A DNA stretch of 64,000 bases from JANNVK01 sp031430435 (lineage in GTDB: Bacteria; Acidobacteriota; Blastocatellia; Pyrinomonadales; Pyrinomonadaceae), in the NCBI GenBank assembly GCA_031430435.1, contig JANPBM010000099.1:1-64000 (forward strand). The letters run 5' to 3'. Position numbers and translations under genes: made by a program. How positions within the stretch are numbered: the first letter of the stretch is position 1; each line of letters opens with the position of its first letter. The notes under the pieces were generated by a model. It did no database searches, had not been told where the DNA came from, and was given only the letters and a program-made list of their open reading frames with translations. Below, piece by piece: positions 50,127 through 57,491 of this stretch.

Positions 50127-51368
50127 ATGAACTTTATCGGCATTGATTTCGGCACGTCAAATTCGCTTGCGTCGCTGTTTGAAAACAACAAATTCGAGTT
50201 TGTTAAATTTCCCGACGACAACATAAGCAACCCGACAATTTTGTACTTTCCCGCTAAGGAAAAACAGTATTACATCGGCAATTCGGGCATTGAACGTTAT
50301 TTGTTTCATCTCGAAAATAATGAAACTGCGGGACGCTTAATGCTGAGCATAAAGAGTTTACTGCCCGATTCAAGTTTTGATTACACGGTTGTAACGGGTT
50401 ACGGTCGGCAAACCGCCGAAGATTTGGTCGCCAAATTTTTGGTTAAGTTAAAAGAACTTGCCGAATCGCAATTTTCCCGAACATTTGACGGCGTTGTGTT
50501 GGGAAGACCTGTGCATTTTACCGAACTTGCCATCGGCAGACTGCAAGACGCGGCACAAACGGCAGGTTTTAAAGAGATTATTTTTTGGCTTGAACCTGTC
50601 GCCGCCGCACTCGCGTATGAAACAACTTTAACCAAAGACGAACTTGTTTGCGTAGTGGATATTGGCGGCGGAACAAGCGATATTTGCGTCATCGAGACAT
50701 CGCAAAACCGTTCACTTTTACCTGATCGGCTCAACGATATAAAAGCTGTCAGCGGTGTTTATCAAGCCGGCGACGAACTGAGTTCGCAAATTATGCGGCA
50801 AAAACTCGCCCCGAAATTCGGTGCAGGTTCAACTTTTACATCGCTCGGAAAAGTTCTGCCGTTTCCGATTCATATCATCAACAAACTTTCGAAATGGCAT
50901 AAAATTAATTTGCTCAGAAACGTTGACGATCTTTCGACAGTTTCAAGCATTTACCGCACTTCAAGCTGTCCCGAAGACCTTGAAAGATTACAAACTTTAG
51001 TCAAAAACCATTTTGGTTTCGAGTTATTCGGGGCAATCGATTCGGCAAAACAGCGTCTTTCGGAGATTGATTTAACGACTGTAAAATTTCGTCAATTAAG
51101 TTTGGCGGAAGAAATTACGCTTGCCGAATTTGAAAATATTATCGGCGAAACGGTCAAGCAAATTGAAGATTCGATTTTAGAATGTCTGAACTCGGCATCC
51201 GTCAAACCTGCGGACATTAACCGCGTACTTTTAACCGGCGGAAGTTCGCAAGTTCCGATTTTAAATCAAACGGTTGTCAACATTTTCGGTGAAGATAAGA
51301 TTATGCGTCCCGGATTTTTCAGTTCGGTCGCCACAGGTTTGGGACATATCGCGTCTTTGTTTAAATAA
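50127..51368 (+). CDS. Hsp70-family (YegD-like) protein
   Basis: 413 aa. The actin-fold ATPase motifs are present: FIGIDFGTSNSLASLF (phosphate 1), VCVVDIGGGTSDICVIE (phosphate 2) and RVLLTGGSSQVPILNQTV (adenosine loop). It stops soon after, so the substrate-binding domain of true DnaK is absent. This length and shape match YegD-like chaperone relatives with no known client. It is 53 bp downstream of the FGGY kinase and 182 bp upstream of a 21-bp tandem array. Confidence 0.88.
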   Translation: MNFIGIDFGTSNSLASLFENNKFEFVKFPDDNISNPTILYFPAKEKQYYIGNSGIERYLFHLENNETAGRLMLSIKSLLPDSSFDYTVVTGYGRQTAEDLVAKFLVKLKELAESQFSRTFDGVVLGRPVHFTELAIGRLQDAAQTAGFKEIIFWLEPVAAALAYETTLTKDELVCVVDIGGGTSDICVIETSQNRSLLPDRLNDIKAVSGVYQAGDELSSQIMRQKLAPKFGAGSTFTSLGKVLPFPIHIINKLSKWHKINLLRNVDDLSTVSSIYRTSSCPEDLERLQTLVKNHFGFELFGAIDSAKQRLSEIDLTTVKFRQLSLAEEITLAEFENIIGETVKQIEDSILECLNSASVKPADINRVLLTGGSSQVPILNQTVVNIFGEDKIMRPGFFSSVATGLGHIASLFK

Positions 51369-51550
51369 CAGCGGTTTGATTCAAGGTTTCAGACGAATTG
51401 GCGGACATTTGAATCGTCGTATTCAGTATTTGACACGTTTCGGTTTGTCGGTGAACTTTGGGTTGAATGAAGTTAAACGCCGCAACAGATTAAAATATGT
51501 CGTACTTTTCCAACATCATCTTTGTAACTTGATTCTTATCAATTATTGAT
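51369..51550. other. Non-coding leader between the Hsp70-like gene and the array
   Basis: 182 bp. No gene of known type. No strong terminator hairpin or promoter is visible, although the gene upstream must end here. The last bases (CTTATCAATTATTGAT) lead directly into the first repeat unit. Confidence 0.5.
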
Positions 51551-51823
51551 GACCTAACAACGTTACTGGATGACTTAGCAATACTGTTGAATGACCTGAC
51601 AACGTTATTGAATGACTTAGCAACGTTATTGAATGACTTAGCAATGCTGTTGAATGACCTAATAACGTTATTGAATGACTTAACAACGTTACTGAAAAAC
51701 CTAATAACGTTATTAGATGACTTAACAACGTTACTGAACAACCCGGTAATGTTATTGAATGACCTAACAACGCTATTGGATGACTTAGCAGCGTTATTAG
51801 ATGACCTAACAATGTTATTGGCG
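51551..51823. repeat. 21-bp tandem array, 13 units
   Basis: Thirteen consecutive units of exactly 21 bp fill 51551-51823 without gaps. Most start GACCTAA or GACTTAG, and carry AACGTTATTG or close variants in the middle; two units begin AACC. Variation is by base change only, never by length. Every strand and frame is nearly free of stops for this stretch, so the apparent heptad proteins (plus strand: DLTTLLN-like; minus strand: SNVVKS-like) are not evidence for a gene by themselves. It sits between an Hsp70-like gene (plus) and the subtilase gene (minus), in convergent space. Confidence 0.93.
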
Positions 51824-51861
51824 GTATTTTACTGACTCTTTTTACTGTTTTAAGTTTGTGT

Positions 51862-53220
51862 TTACGGCATCGGCAACATCGGCAACGGTAACGGAAGCGG
51901 ACACGGGTTGATATTCATAACCGCGCAAACAGCATCAACCCGTTGAGTTTTAATCTCAAGTATGCGGTTCGGTATTCGCGCGGAGTCATTGTAACGAACA
52001 TCGATACCGGTCTCTTTTACTTGTTCGGCAAGCTGATCGGGCGTTAGATTCGGCGATCGGGCTTTGACTAATGCCGCCACACCCGAAACAACCGGAGCAG
52101 CCATCGAAGTTCCGCTCCACACACCGTACCGCCCGCCCGGAATTGCACTCACAATGTTTTCACCCGGAGCAAGTAAATCAACCCATTCACCGCCGCTTGC
52201 CTGCGGATCGCTGAAGCTCGAAAACGCCGTCAGTTTGTCGTATCGCGTGCTTGCCGCAACGGATAACATTCCGTCCAACCGTTCGGCTGCCGGATAAATT
52301 TTGATTAAATGTCGCAGAGCATCGATTGTACCTCCGCTGTTTCCGGCGGCGGCAACCACCAAGAAGCGATTTTCTCCGATTTGCGGCATCGTCGTTCCGT
52401 CGTCGCCGTCAACCCCGTCGTCAGCACTGTCAATCAATCTTTTCAAAAGTCCGGACTTTTCTCTGTAACCGAAACTCAAATTAACCACGTTTGCACCCTG
52501 GTTAGCCGCGTAAATCATCGCCGCCGTAACTCGCCAGCTTTCGCCCACTCCGTTTGAATCCAAAACACGAATCGGAATAATTTTCGCGTCCGGAGCAACC
52601 ATCGTAATAATTCCGGCGACGTGCGTGCCGTGTCCGTAAGCTCCTTGTCGCAATGTGCCGACTTCGCTCGGATCGTCGTCGTTATCGACAAAATCGTAGC
52701 CGGGCAACAATTTTCCCGCAAACGCGGGGTGCGTTAAATCGATGCCTGTATCCAACACCGCAATTTTTACGCCCGCGCCTTTGGAAACTTCTTGGGCGGC
52801 GGCAAGTCTGACTGATCGGGCGAACCAATTTCGTTGATAACCTCGCACGCTTCCACCGATGCTCCACGATTGTCCGATGCTCCACGATTGTCCGAGTGTT
52901 TCCGGATAAATCATACAACGATTCGGTTCGATAAAAGTAATTCGAGCATCGCCCGCAGTTGCCGCCGTAATTTGTTGCGGAGTTTGTCCGCCGGTGATTT
53001 GCAAAAGATAAATCGGCGGTGTGCCGACTTGTCCGACGGGCGTTGAATTTAATCCGTACTGACCCGCAACGGCAGGCAAAGTTGCGGCGGAACTCAGCCC
53101 GACAATTATTTGATTCGGAACAAAACACTCGCCGGCTCCGGTTGTTTGAGCTTTGCTTTCAACGCTCGAACCTATTGCAACCAAAACAAATATAATTACT
53201 TTCCACAAAATTTTATTCAT
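51862..53220 (-). CDS. Secreted S8 (subtilisin-like) serine protease
   Basis: 452 aa from the ATG at 53220, with a signal peptide (KVIIFVLVAIGSSVESKAQ). A propeptide-like part (CFVPNQIIVGLSSAATLPAV) precedes the subtilase domain. Triad: Asp in AVLDTGIDLTHPA, His in YGHGTHVAGIITM, Ser in GVWSGTSMAAPVVSGVAAL; the oxyanion Asn is in VAAAGNSGG. A six-residue GQSWSI duplication lies just before the catalytic domain (52856-52891), and the C-terminus is a Pro-Leu string (CPLPLPLPMLPMP). It is 91 bp downstream of the TPR-CHAT gene, so the two may form one unit. Confidence 0.92.
   Translation of the reverse strand: MNKILWKVIIFVLVAIGSSVESKAQTTGAGECFVPNQIIVGLSSAATLPAVAGQYGLNSTPVGQVGTPPIYLLQITGGQTPQQITAATAGDARITFIEPNRCMIYPETLGQSWSIGQSWSIGGSVRGYQRNWFARSVRLAAAQEVSKGAGVKIAVLDTGIDLTHPAFAGKLLPGYDFVDNDDDPSEVGTLRQGAYGHGTHVAGIITMVAPDAKIIPIRVLDSNGVGESWRVTAAMIYAANQGANVVNLSFGYREKSGLLKRLIDSADDGVDGDDGTTMPQIGENRFLVVAAAGNSGGTIDALRHLIKIYPAAERLDGMLSVAASTRYDKLTAFSSFSDPQASGGEWVDLLAPGENIVSAIPGGRYGVWSGTSMAAPVVSGVAALVKARSPNLTPDQLAEQVKETGIDVRYNDSARIPNRILEIKTQRVDAVCAVMNINPCPLPLPLPMLPMP
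52856..52891. repeat. Exact two-copy 18-bp duplication in the subtilase gene
   Basis: CCGATGCTCCACGATTGT occurs twice in a row (52856-52873 and 52874-52891). On the minus strand it duplicates the six residues QSWSIG ahead of the protease domain. Confidence 0.9.
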
Positions 53221-53311
53221 ACGAAACCTCTTGAACAAATCGCAATTTTTACTGTGACCCGATAACACAGTGCGTTGAATATATCAAAAAATACACTTAA
53301 AAACATTATTT

Positions 53312-56125
53312 TTACGGTTTTCCGATTAAAACAAACGGCGACCAAAAATACGGGTGAAGTCCGCGTTCGATAAATTTGCGTTGGGCGGTTCGCAATGATG
53401 CGGCGGACGATTTTCCTTTTTGCAGTTCGGTATAAAAACTTTTCATCAATTCGCCCGCAGCTTCATCGTTGACCGTCCACAGCGATAACAGCAGCGAACT
53501 TGCTCCCGCAGACAAAAACCCGCGCGACAATCCGAGCAATTCATCGCCCGCAAAAACCGAATTCAAACCTGTTTCGCAAGCGCTGAGCGTCACAATTTCC
53601 GCGCTTAACTTCATCGCGCACGCATCCCGCACCGTGATTGATCCGTCCGCCAACCGCAACGAAGAAAACATCGGATTATCACGGCGAAATTGTCCGTGGC
53701 AGGCGATGTGCAAAATGTCGAACTTCTCCGCGTGTTGTTTGAAATTTGCAAAATTCGCGGCTTCGTTTATCAACGAAACATTGTCGCCGAAAATTTCGCC
53801 GATCGTTTCAATCTCCGCATTTACGAGCGGAATTTTCTCGTCGGCAAACCCGATTAAGAGAGCGTTCTCTATTTTCCGGTTTGGTTTACCGAGACAAAAT
53901 TGTAAAACCGCAGCGCTCGGAGCAAACGAAACTTCCCTGTTTTCAACGACATAACTCTCGCCGTTGTGCAAAGCCTGAAACGGAACATAATGCAGACCGT
54001 GAAACGGAACAATAATTAAATTACGGTTTTCAATTTCGGTTTCAAACGGTTTCAGCAGCTTTGCATATAGTTTTTGCAGATAATTGTCGGCGCGTTTTTT
54101 CAGTTCGACAATAAAGTTACCAAGATTTTTGGCACCGTAACGCAATGCTCCGAACTGAAATTGCAAGCCTTCGGACAACGCGGCTATTTCAACTTCGGCG
54201 GCTAAATTTTCGGTAAATATAATCCGGGAATCGGTTACGACAAACGCGGAAATTTCACCGGCGAACCCGACAAATTCGATTAAAATTTTATCTGCGCCGA
54301 GTTGCGTTTGCAGTTTTTTCAAATCGAACAAGCCTTGAGTTTGCGACAGGTTTCCGTTTTTGCCGGTCAACTTGCGATAAACTCCGGCAATCTCGCGTTC
54401 ACGTTTTTGAATCTCGGTTTGCAGTTTTTCGACTTCCGATTCGTTTGCCCGATTCAAACGGCTGTAAAACCAGTTTAATTCTTCGCGTAAATCGTCGATT
54501 CGGCGTTGCCGTTTGATCGAATGTTCATCGGTAAACACAGGTTTCGCTTCAAACTCAAGGCTTTCCGCCAACGACCGCGACCGCGAATGTTGCACATACA
54601 TAAAGGCTTCGGCAAGCCTGTTTTCACGAATACAAATTTTCGCAAGTTCTTGATACGGAACGAGTTTGTCGGCTAAAAAAGCCATCCGAAATTCTTCCGC
54701 AGGCAATGGCGAACGAAGCGTTTCAATTAATTCGACGGCTTTTTTGAAATGTTTTTCGGCTTGCGAAACATTGCTTTCGGCGTTCGCCAATTTGCCGAGT
54801 GAAATTTGCGCGGTTTGGGCAATTTGTCCGTTTTCTTGGGCGATTGCATCGGTAAAAGTTTTTTCGAGCAGAGTTTTTGCCGCCGAAAACTCGCCTGAAT
54901 GCTTCAAACATTCGGCTTTAATCAAATTTACAATCAGCTTGTATCGTAAATTTGAGGTTTTATCTAAAAGTGTTTCGGCTTCAATCGCCGATTTTAACGC
55001 TTTTTCAAAATTATTTTCCGATAATTCAAGCTGTGCTTCACTCAATTTTACGGCTGCCGCGCCGACCGCGTTATTTTCCGCGAGATAAAGTTTCGCCGCT
55101 TTCGCCAGTTGTTTGCGAGCCGCTTTATTGTCTTTCAAAAGGATTGCCGAACGCCCGAAGTTTGCCCGCGAACGCGCTTCTTCGCCTTGCATTTTAAGTT
55201 TAGAGAAAGTTTTCGACACTTTCGCATAAATTTCAAAGGCTTCGCCGACCAGATTTAATTCCAAATAAATATCGGCAATTTCCAGTTCCGAAAAGGCATT
55301 TTGATGCGGCATTTTCAGTTCTTCGTATTTTTGCGCGGCAAGTTCCAAAAACTCCAAAGCCCGCTCGAACTTTCCGCGACACATGGCAAGATTTCCGATA
55401 TTGCTTTCAATTTCGGCTTGCGTTACAAACATTTTTGCTTTTTTCGCCTGCGTGAGAGATTTTTCATACATTTTCTCGGACTTGCGAAAGTCGTTGCGAG
55501 CCGCGTAAGTTGTCGCCAAAACATTTTCGCACATCGCCAGTTCGGCATAGTTTTTCAATTTTATGAAACGTTTTCGAGCCTTGAGAAAGAAGATTTCCGC
55601 TTGCGAGTGATTTTCTTGGCGAGCGAGAACGTTACCGATATTTTTTTCGACTTTTCCCGCTGAAAGATTGTCGCCGAATTTTTCAAAAACCTTTAACGCT
55701 TTTTTTCCGCATAAAACCGCATCATCATATTTTCCGAGCAAAGCGAGTGCGTAAAGTTTACCGATTTGCGTTTGAGCAGGTTCGTATTCTTTATCGATTA
55801 AGCGAAAAGTGTCAGCTGATTTATCGAGCTTTTCAACCGCCGATTCAAGGTTTCCGCGTGTGATTTCCGCAATGCCGGAACCCCATAACGACAACGCTTT
55901 TATCTCGTCGAGCGGATTTAATTCGACCAAGTTTTGCAAAGCGAGTTCGGCATTTTGCACCTTTGCGGGGTTAGTCAGCCAGGACGTGTAATAAGTTTCT
56001 TTGAGTTCGTAAGCAAGTTTGAGAGCGTCGAAACCGGCAAAGTCGGTGAGAAGTTGTTTACGTTCGGCGTTTGTTTCGGCTGAGATAAGTTGTTCGGCGA
56101 TTTTCGCATAAGACACATCAAGCAT
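53312..56125 (-). CDS. TPR-CHAT caspase-like protease
   Basis: 937 aa from the ATG at 56125; an earlier TTG at 56140 is less likely. Residues about 35-490 are TPR-type helices (KIGNVLARQENHSQAEIFF-like, repeated). A charged coiled coil follows (RQRRIDDLREELNWFYSRLN, about 540-600). The C-terminal third is the CHAT domain: ILHIACHGQFRRDNPMFSSL with catalytic His810, and EIVTLSACETGLNSVFAGDE with nucleophile Cys850; both are intact. CHAT proteases are caspase-fold cysteine peptidases, often effectors or activators. It lies in a sigma factor / small protein / CHAT / subtilase row, after a terminator and a -10 box. No signal peptide, so it acts in the cytoplasm. Confidence 0.94.
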   Translation of the reverse strand: MLDVSYAKIAEQLISAETNAERKQLLTDFAGFDALKLAYELKETYYTSWLTNPAKVQNAELALQNLVELNPLDEIKALSLWGSGIAEITRGNLESAVEKLDKSADTFRLIDKEYEPAQTQIGKLYALALLGKYDDAVLCGKKALKVFEKFGDNLSAGKVEKNIGNVLARQENHSQAEIFFLKARKRFIKLKNYAELAMCENVLATTYAARNDFRKSEKMYEKSLTQAKKAKMFVTQAEIESNIGNLAMCRGKFERALEFLELAAQKYEELKMPHQNAFSELEIADIYLELNLVGEAFEIYAKVSKTFSKLKMQGEEARSRANFGRSAILLKDNKAARKQLAKAAKLYLAENNAVGAAAVKLSEAQLELSENNFEKALKSAIEAETLLDKTSNLRYKLIVNLIKAECLKHSGEFSAAKTLLEKTFTDAIAQENGQIAQTAQISLGKLANAESNVSQAEKHFKKAVELIETLRSPLPAEEFRMAFLADKLVPYQELAKICIRENRLAEAFMYVQHSRSRSLAESLEFEAKPVFTDEHSIKRQRRIDDLREELNWFYSRLNRANESEVEKLQTEIQKREREIAGVYRKLTGKNGNLSQTQGLFDLKKLQTQLGADKILIEFVGFAGEISAFVVTDSRIIFTENLAAEVEIAALSEGLQFQFGALRYGAKNLGNFIVELKKRADNYLQKLYAKLLKPFETEIENRNLIIVPFHGLHYVPFQALHNGESYVVENREVSFAPSAAVLQFCLGKPNRKIENALLIGFADEKIPLVNAEIETIGEIFGDNVSLINEAANFANFKQHAEKFDILHIACHGQFRRDNPMFSSLRLADGSITVRDACAMKLSAEIVTLSACETGLNSVFAGDELLGLSRGFLSAGASSLLLSLWTVNDEAAGELMKSFYTELQKGKSSAASLRTAQRKFIERGLHPYFWSPFVLIGKP

Positions 56126-56131
56126 CGTTTG

Positions 56132-56137
56132 ATTATA
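56132..56137 (-). promoter_or_regulatory. -10 box at a spacing that implies a leaderless CHAT mRNA
   Basis: On the minus strand TATAAT (56137 to 56132) is followed by six bases (CAAACG) and the ATG at 56125. The usual start site would be at or next to the A of the ATG. No good -35 is seen. Directly upstream is the terminator 56141-56178. Confidence 0.45.
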
Positions 56138-56140
56138 CAA

Positions 56141-56178
56141 AAAAAGAGCGAAAAGAATTAACTCCTTTCGCTCTTTTA
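56141..56178 (-). terminator. Terminator between the small protein and CHAT genes
   Basis: AAAAGAGCGAAA (56142-56153) is the exact reverse complement of TTTCGCTCTTTT (56166-56177), 12-base loop. On the minus strand a run of seven T follows. It would end the sigma/small-protein transcript before the CHAT gene. Confidence 0.88.
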
Positions 56179-56206
56179 TATTTGTTTACCTTCCCGAATA
56201 CTTGTT

Positions 56207-56689
56207 TTACGAAATACTCAAATGTTCGATAACAACTTCTTTTTCAACCGTCTGAAGCGTCAAACTGTATTCACCGCTCGGAATTTGGTCAAAACCGAAT
56301 TCCGCCGAATCGTTTGCGGTTGTTTCAAAATCGCCGAGTTTAATTGTTGCCGCCGCAAAATTTTCGCCTAAAATTTGTCCTTTCAACGAAAATCCGGTTG
56401 CCGTTTTTGAAACTCTTAAATCGATTGCCGCATCGTCTGTTTGAAAAAGCATTTGGCGGATTGCCGAAGATGCCGAACGTTCGCCGAAAACCGGTTTATT
56501 TGCCGACAAATCGATTTGCAAAACTGCCATAAATCTTTTCACGATCGATTGTTTCGGGACTCGGAACTGCGTGCGAAAAATATTTTTCGCCCAAGTAACC
56601 GATTCAACCGGAGCATCAAAAGACTTATCCGATTTCATCAAAGCCGTAATTTTGTCGAGAAATTGTTCGTTATTCATCGTGTTTGTCAT
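56207..56689 (-). CDS. Small two-part protein between sigma factor and CHAT genes
   Basis: About 160 aa. Starts at 56689, 56698 or 56707 are all in frame; AGGCGG lies 9 bases before 56689, which I prefer. I recognise no named family. N-terminal residues to about 60 are helical (NNEQFLDKITALMKSDKSFD, then AKNIFRTQFRVPKQSIVKRF) and could be an anti-sigma-like segment; the rest is a beta domain like carboxypeptidase-regulatory folds (GFSLKGQILGENFAAATIKL, GFDQIPSGEYSLTLQTVEK). It is cytoplasmic. Its place directly after the sigma gene (60 bp) makes it a candidate partner or cleavage target in this row. Confidence 0.75.
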   Translation of the reverse strand: MTNTMNNEQFLDKITALMKSDKSFDAPVESVTWAKNIFRTQFRVPKQSIVKRFMAVLQIDLSANKPVFGERSASSAIRQMLFQTDDAAIDLRVSKTATGFSLKGQILGENFAAATIKLGDFETTANDSAEFGFDQIPSGEYSLTLQTVEKEVVIEHLSIS

Positions 56690-56749
56690 CTCTTTCATCC
56701 GCCTCACAAATTAACAGTGCAATTTATCGGACAAAAAAGACAAAGTTTT

Positions 56750-57403
56750 TTAATTTTTCAAAATTTTCGCCAATTTATCGAGACATCGTGTGCGGAGCGG
56801 GCTGACGCTTGATTCGCCGACTCCGATGCCGGCGGCAACTTCCGCATAAGTTGCGGCAACATTTCGCAAATAAATCATGGCAAGGATGTTTTGACACCGT
56901 TCGTCCATTTTATTTAACGCCGCACGGATTAAATGTTGTTGTTCGAGTTCAATCAGGACTTCGTCGGCAAGCGGCGAATTATCGGACAAATTCGCCATTT
57001 CGGCTTCCATTGATTCTTCGGTTTCCGGCGAATGAATGTTTTTTTGACCGCGAATAATCCCCCACGTTTTGAACTTTGCGGTTGTTACCAACCACGCCCG
57101 AAGTTTTTCGGGTTGCTCTATTTCGTGCATTTTTTGAAACAATGTCAAAAAAACTTCTTGGAAAACATCGGCGGTTTGGTCTTCGCTCAAACCTGCTCGA
57201 CGCGGAATTGTGGCAATCAGCCGTTGATACCGCTCGACTAATTTGTTCCACGCAGATTCATCGCCGTTTTTGCACGCGCGTAGTAAATCAGCATCCGATT
57301 TTTCTGAATTTTTGCCTGTGATTTCAAGATTCACCTTGGAATTGTGGAATATCCTCGAACAATTAGCAACCGGCGGAAATAAATTATTGTTTTTTGCGAG
57401 CAT
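56750..57403 (-). CDS. ECF-type sigma factor
   Basis: 217 aa from the ATG at 57403; a later GTG near the start of region 2 is possible, and the first 30-40 residues have no family support. Region 2: DLLRACKNGDESAWNKLVER and LSEDQTADVFQEVFLTLFQK. Region 4: ALNKMDERCQNILAMIYLRN and TYAEVAAGIGVGESSVSPLR. No region 3, so it is of the ECF class. It should direct RNA polymerase to a small regulon. The small two-part protein follows in the same direction and the FG-GAP protein gene is divergent from it. Confidence 0.92.
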   Translation of the reverse strand: MLAKNNNLFPPVANCSRIFHNSKVNLEITGKNSEKSDADLLRACKNGDESAWNKLVERYQRLIATIPRRAGLSEDQTADVFQEVFLTLFQKMHEIEQPEKLRAWLVTTAKFKTWGIIRGQKNIHSPETEESMEAEMANLSDNSPLADEVLIELEQQHLIRAALNKMDERCQNILAMIYLRNVAATYAEVAAGIGVGESSVSPLRTRCLDKLAKILKN

Positions 57404-57491
57404 TTCTGTAATTAGGATTGCAATTAAACAAACGCGCAACTAAAATAAAACGTCAAAGTATCCTTAAAAATTTAATGCAGGAGTAATAGTT

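Noticed and set aside
51587..51835. Leucine-heptad gene on the plus strand of the 51.6-kb array
   Set aside because: All frames of a 21-bp period stay open; two minus-strand frames look equally good, there is no ribosome binding site at the ATG, and the start falls inside a repeat unit. Not called as a gene.
57443..57491. Shared operator for sigma and FG-GAP genes
   Set aside because: The short divergent gap has a ribosome binding site for the plus gene, but no dyad or clear -35/-10 pair that I could support.
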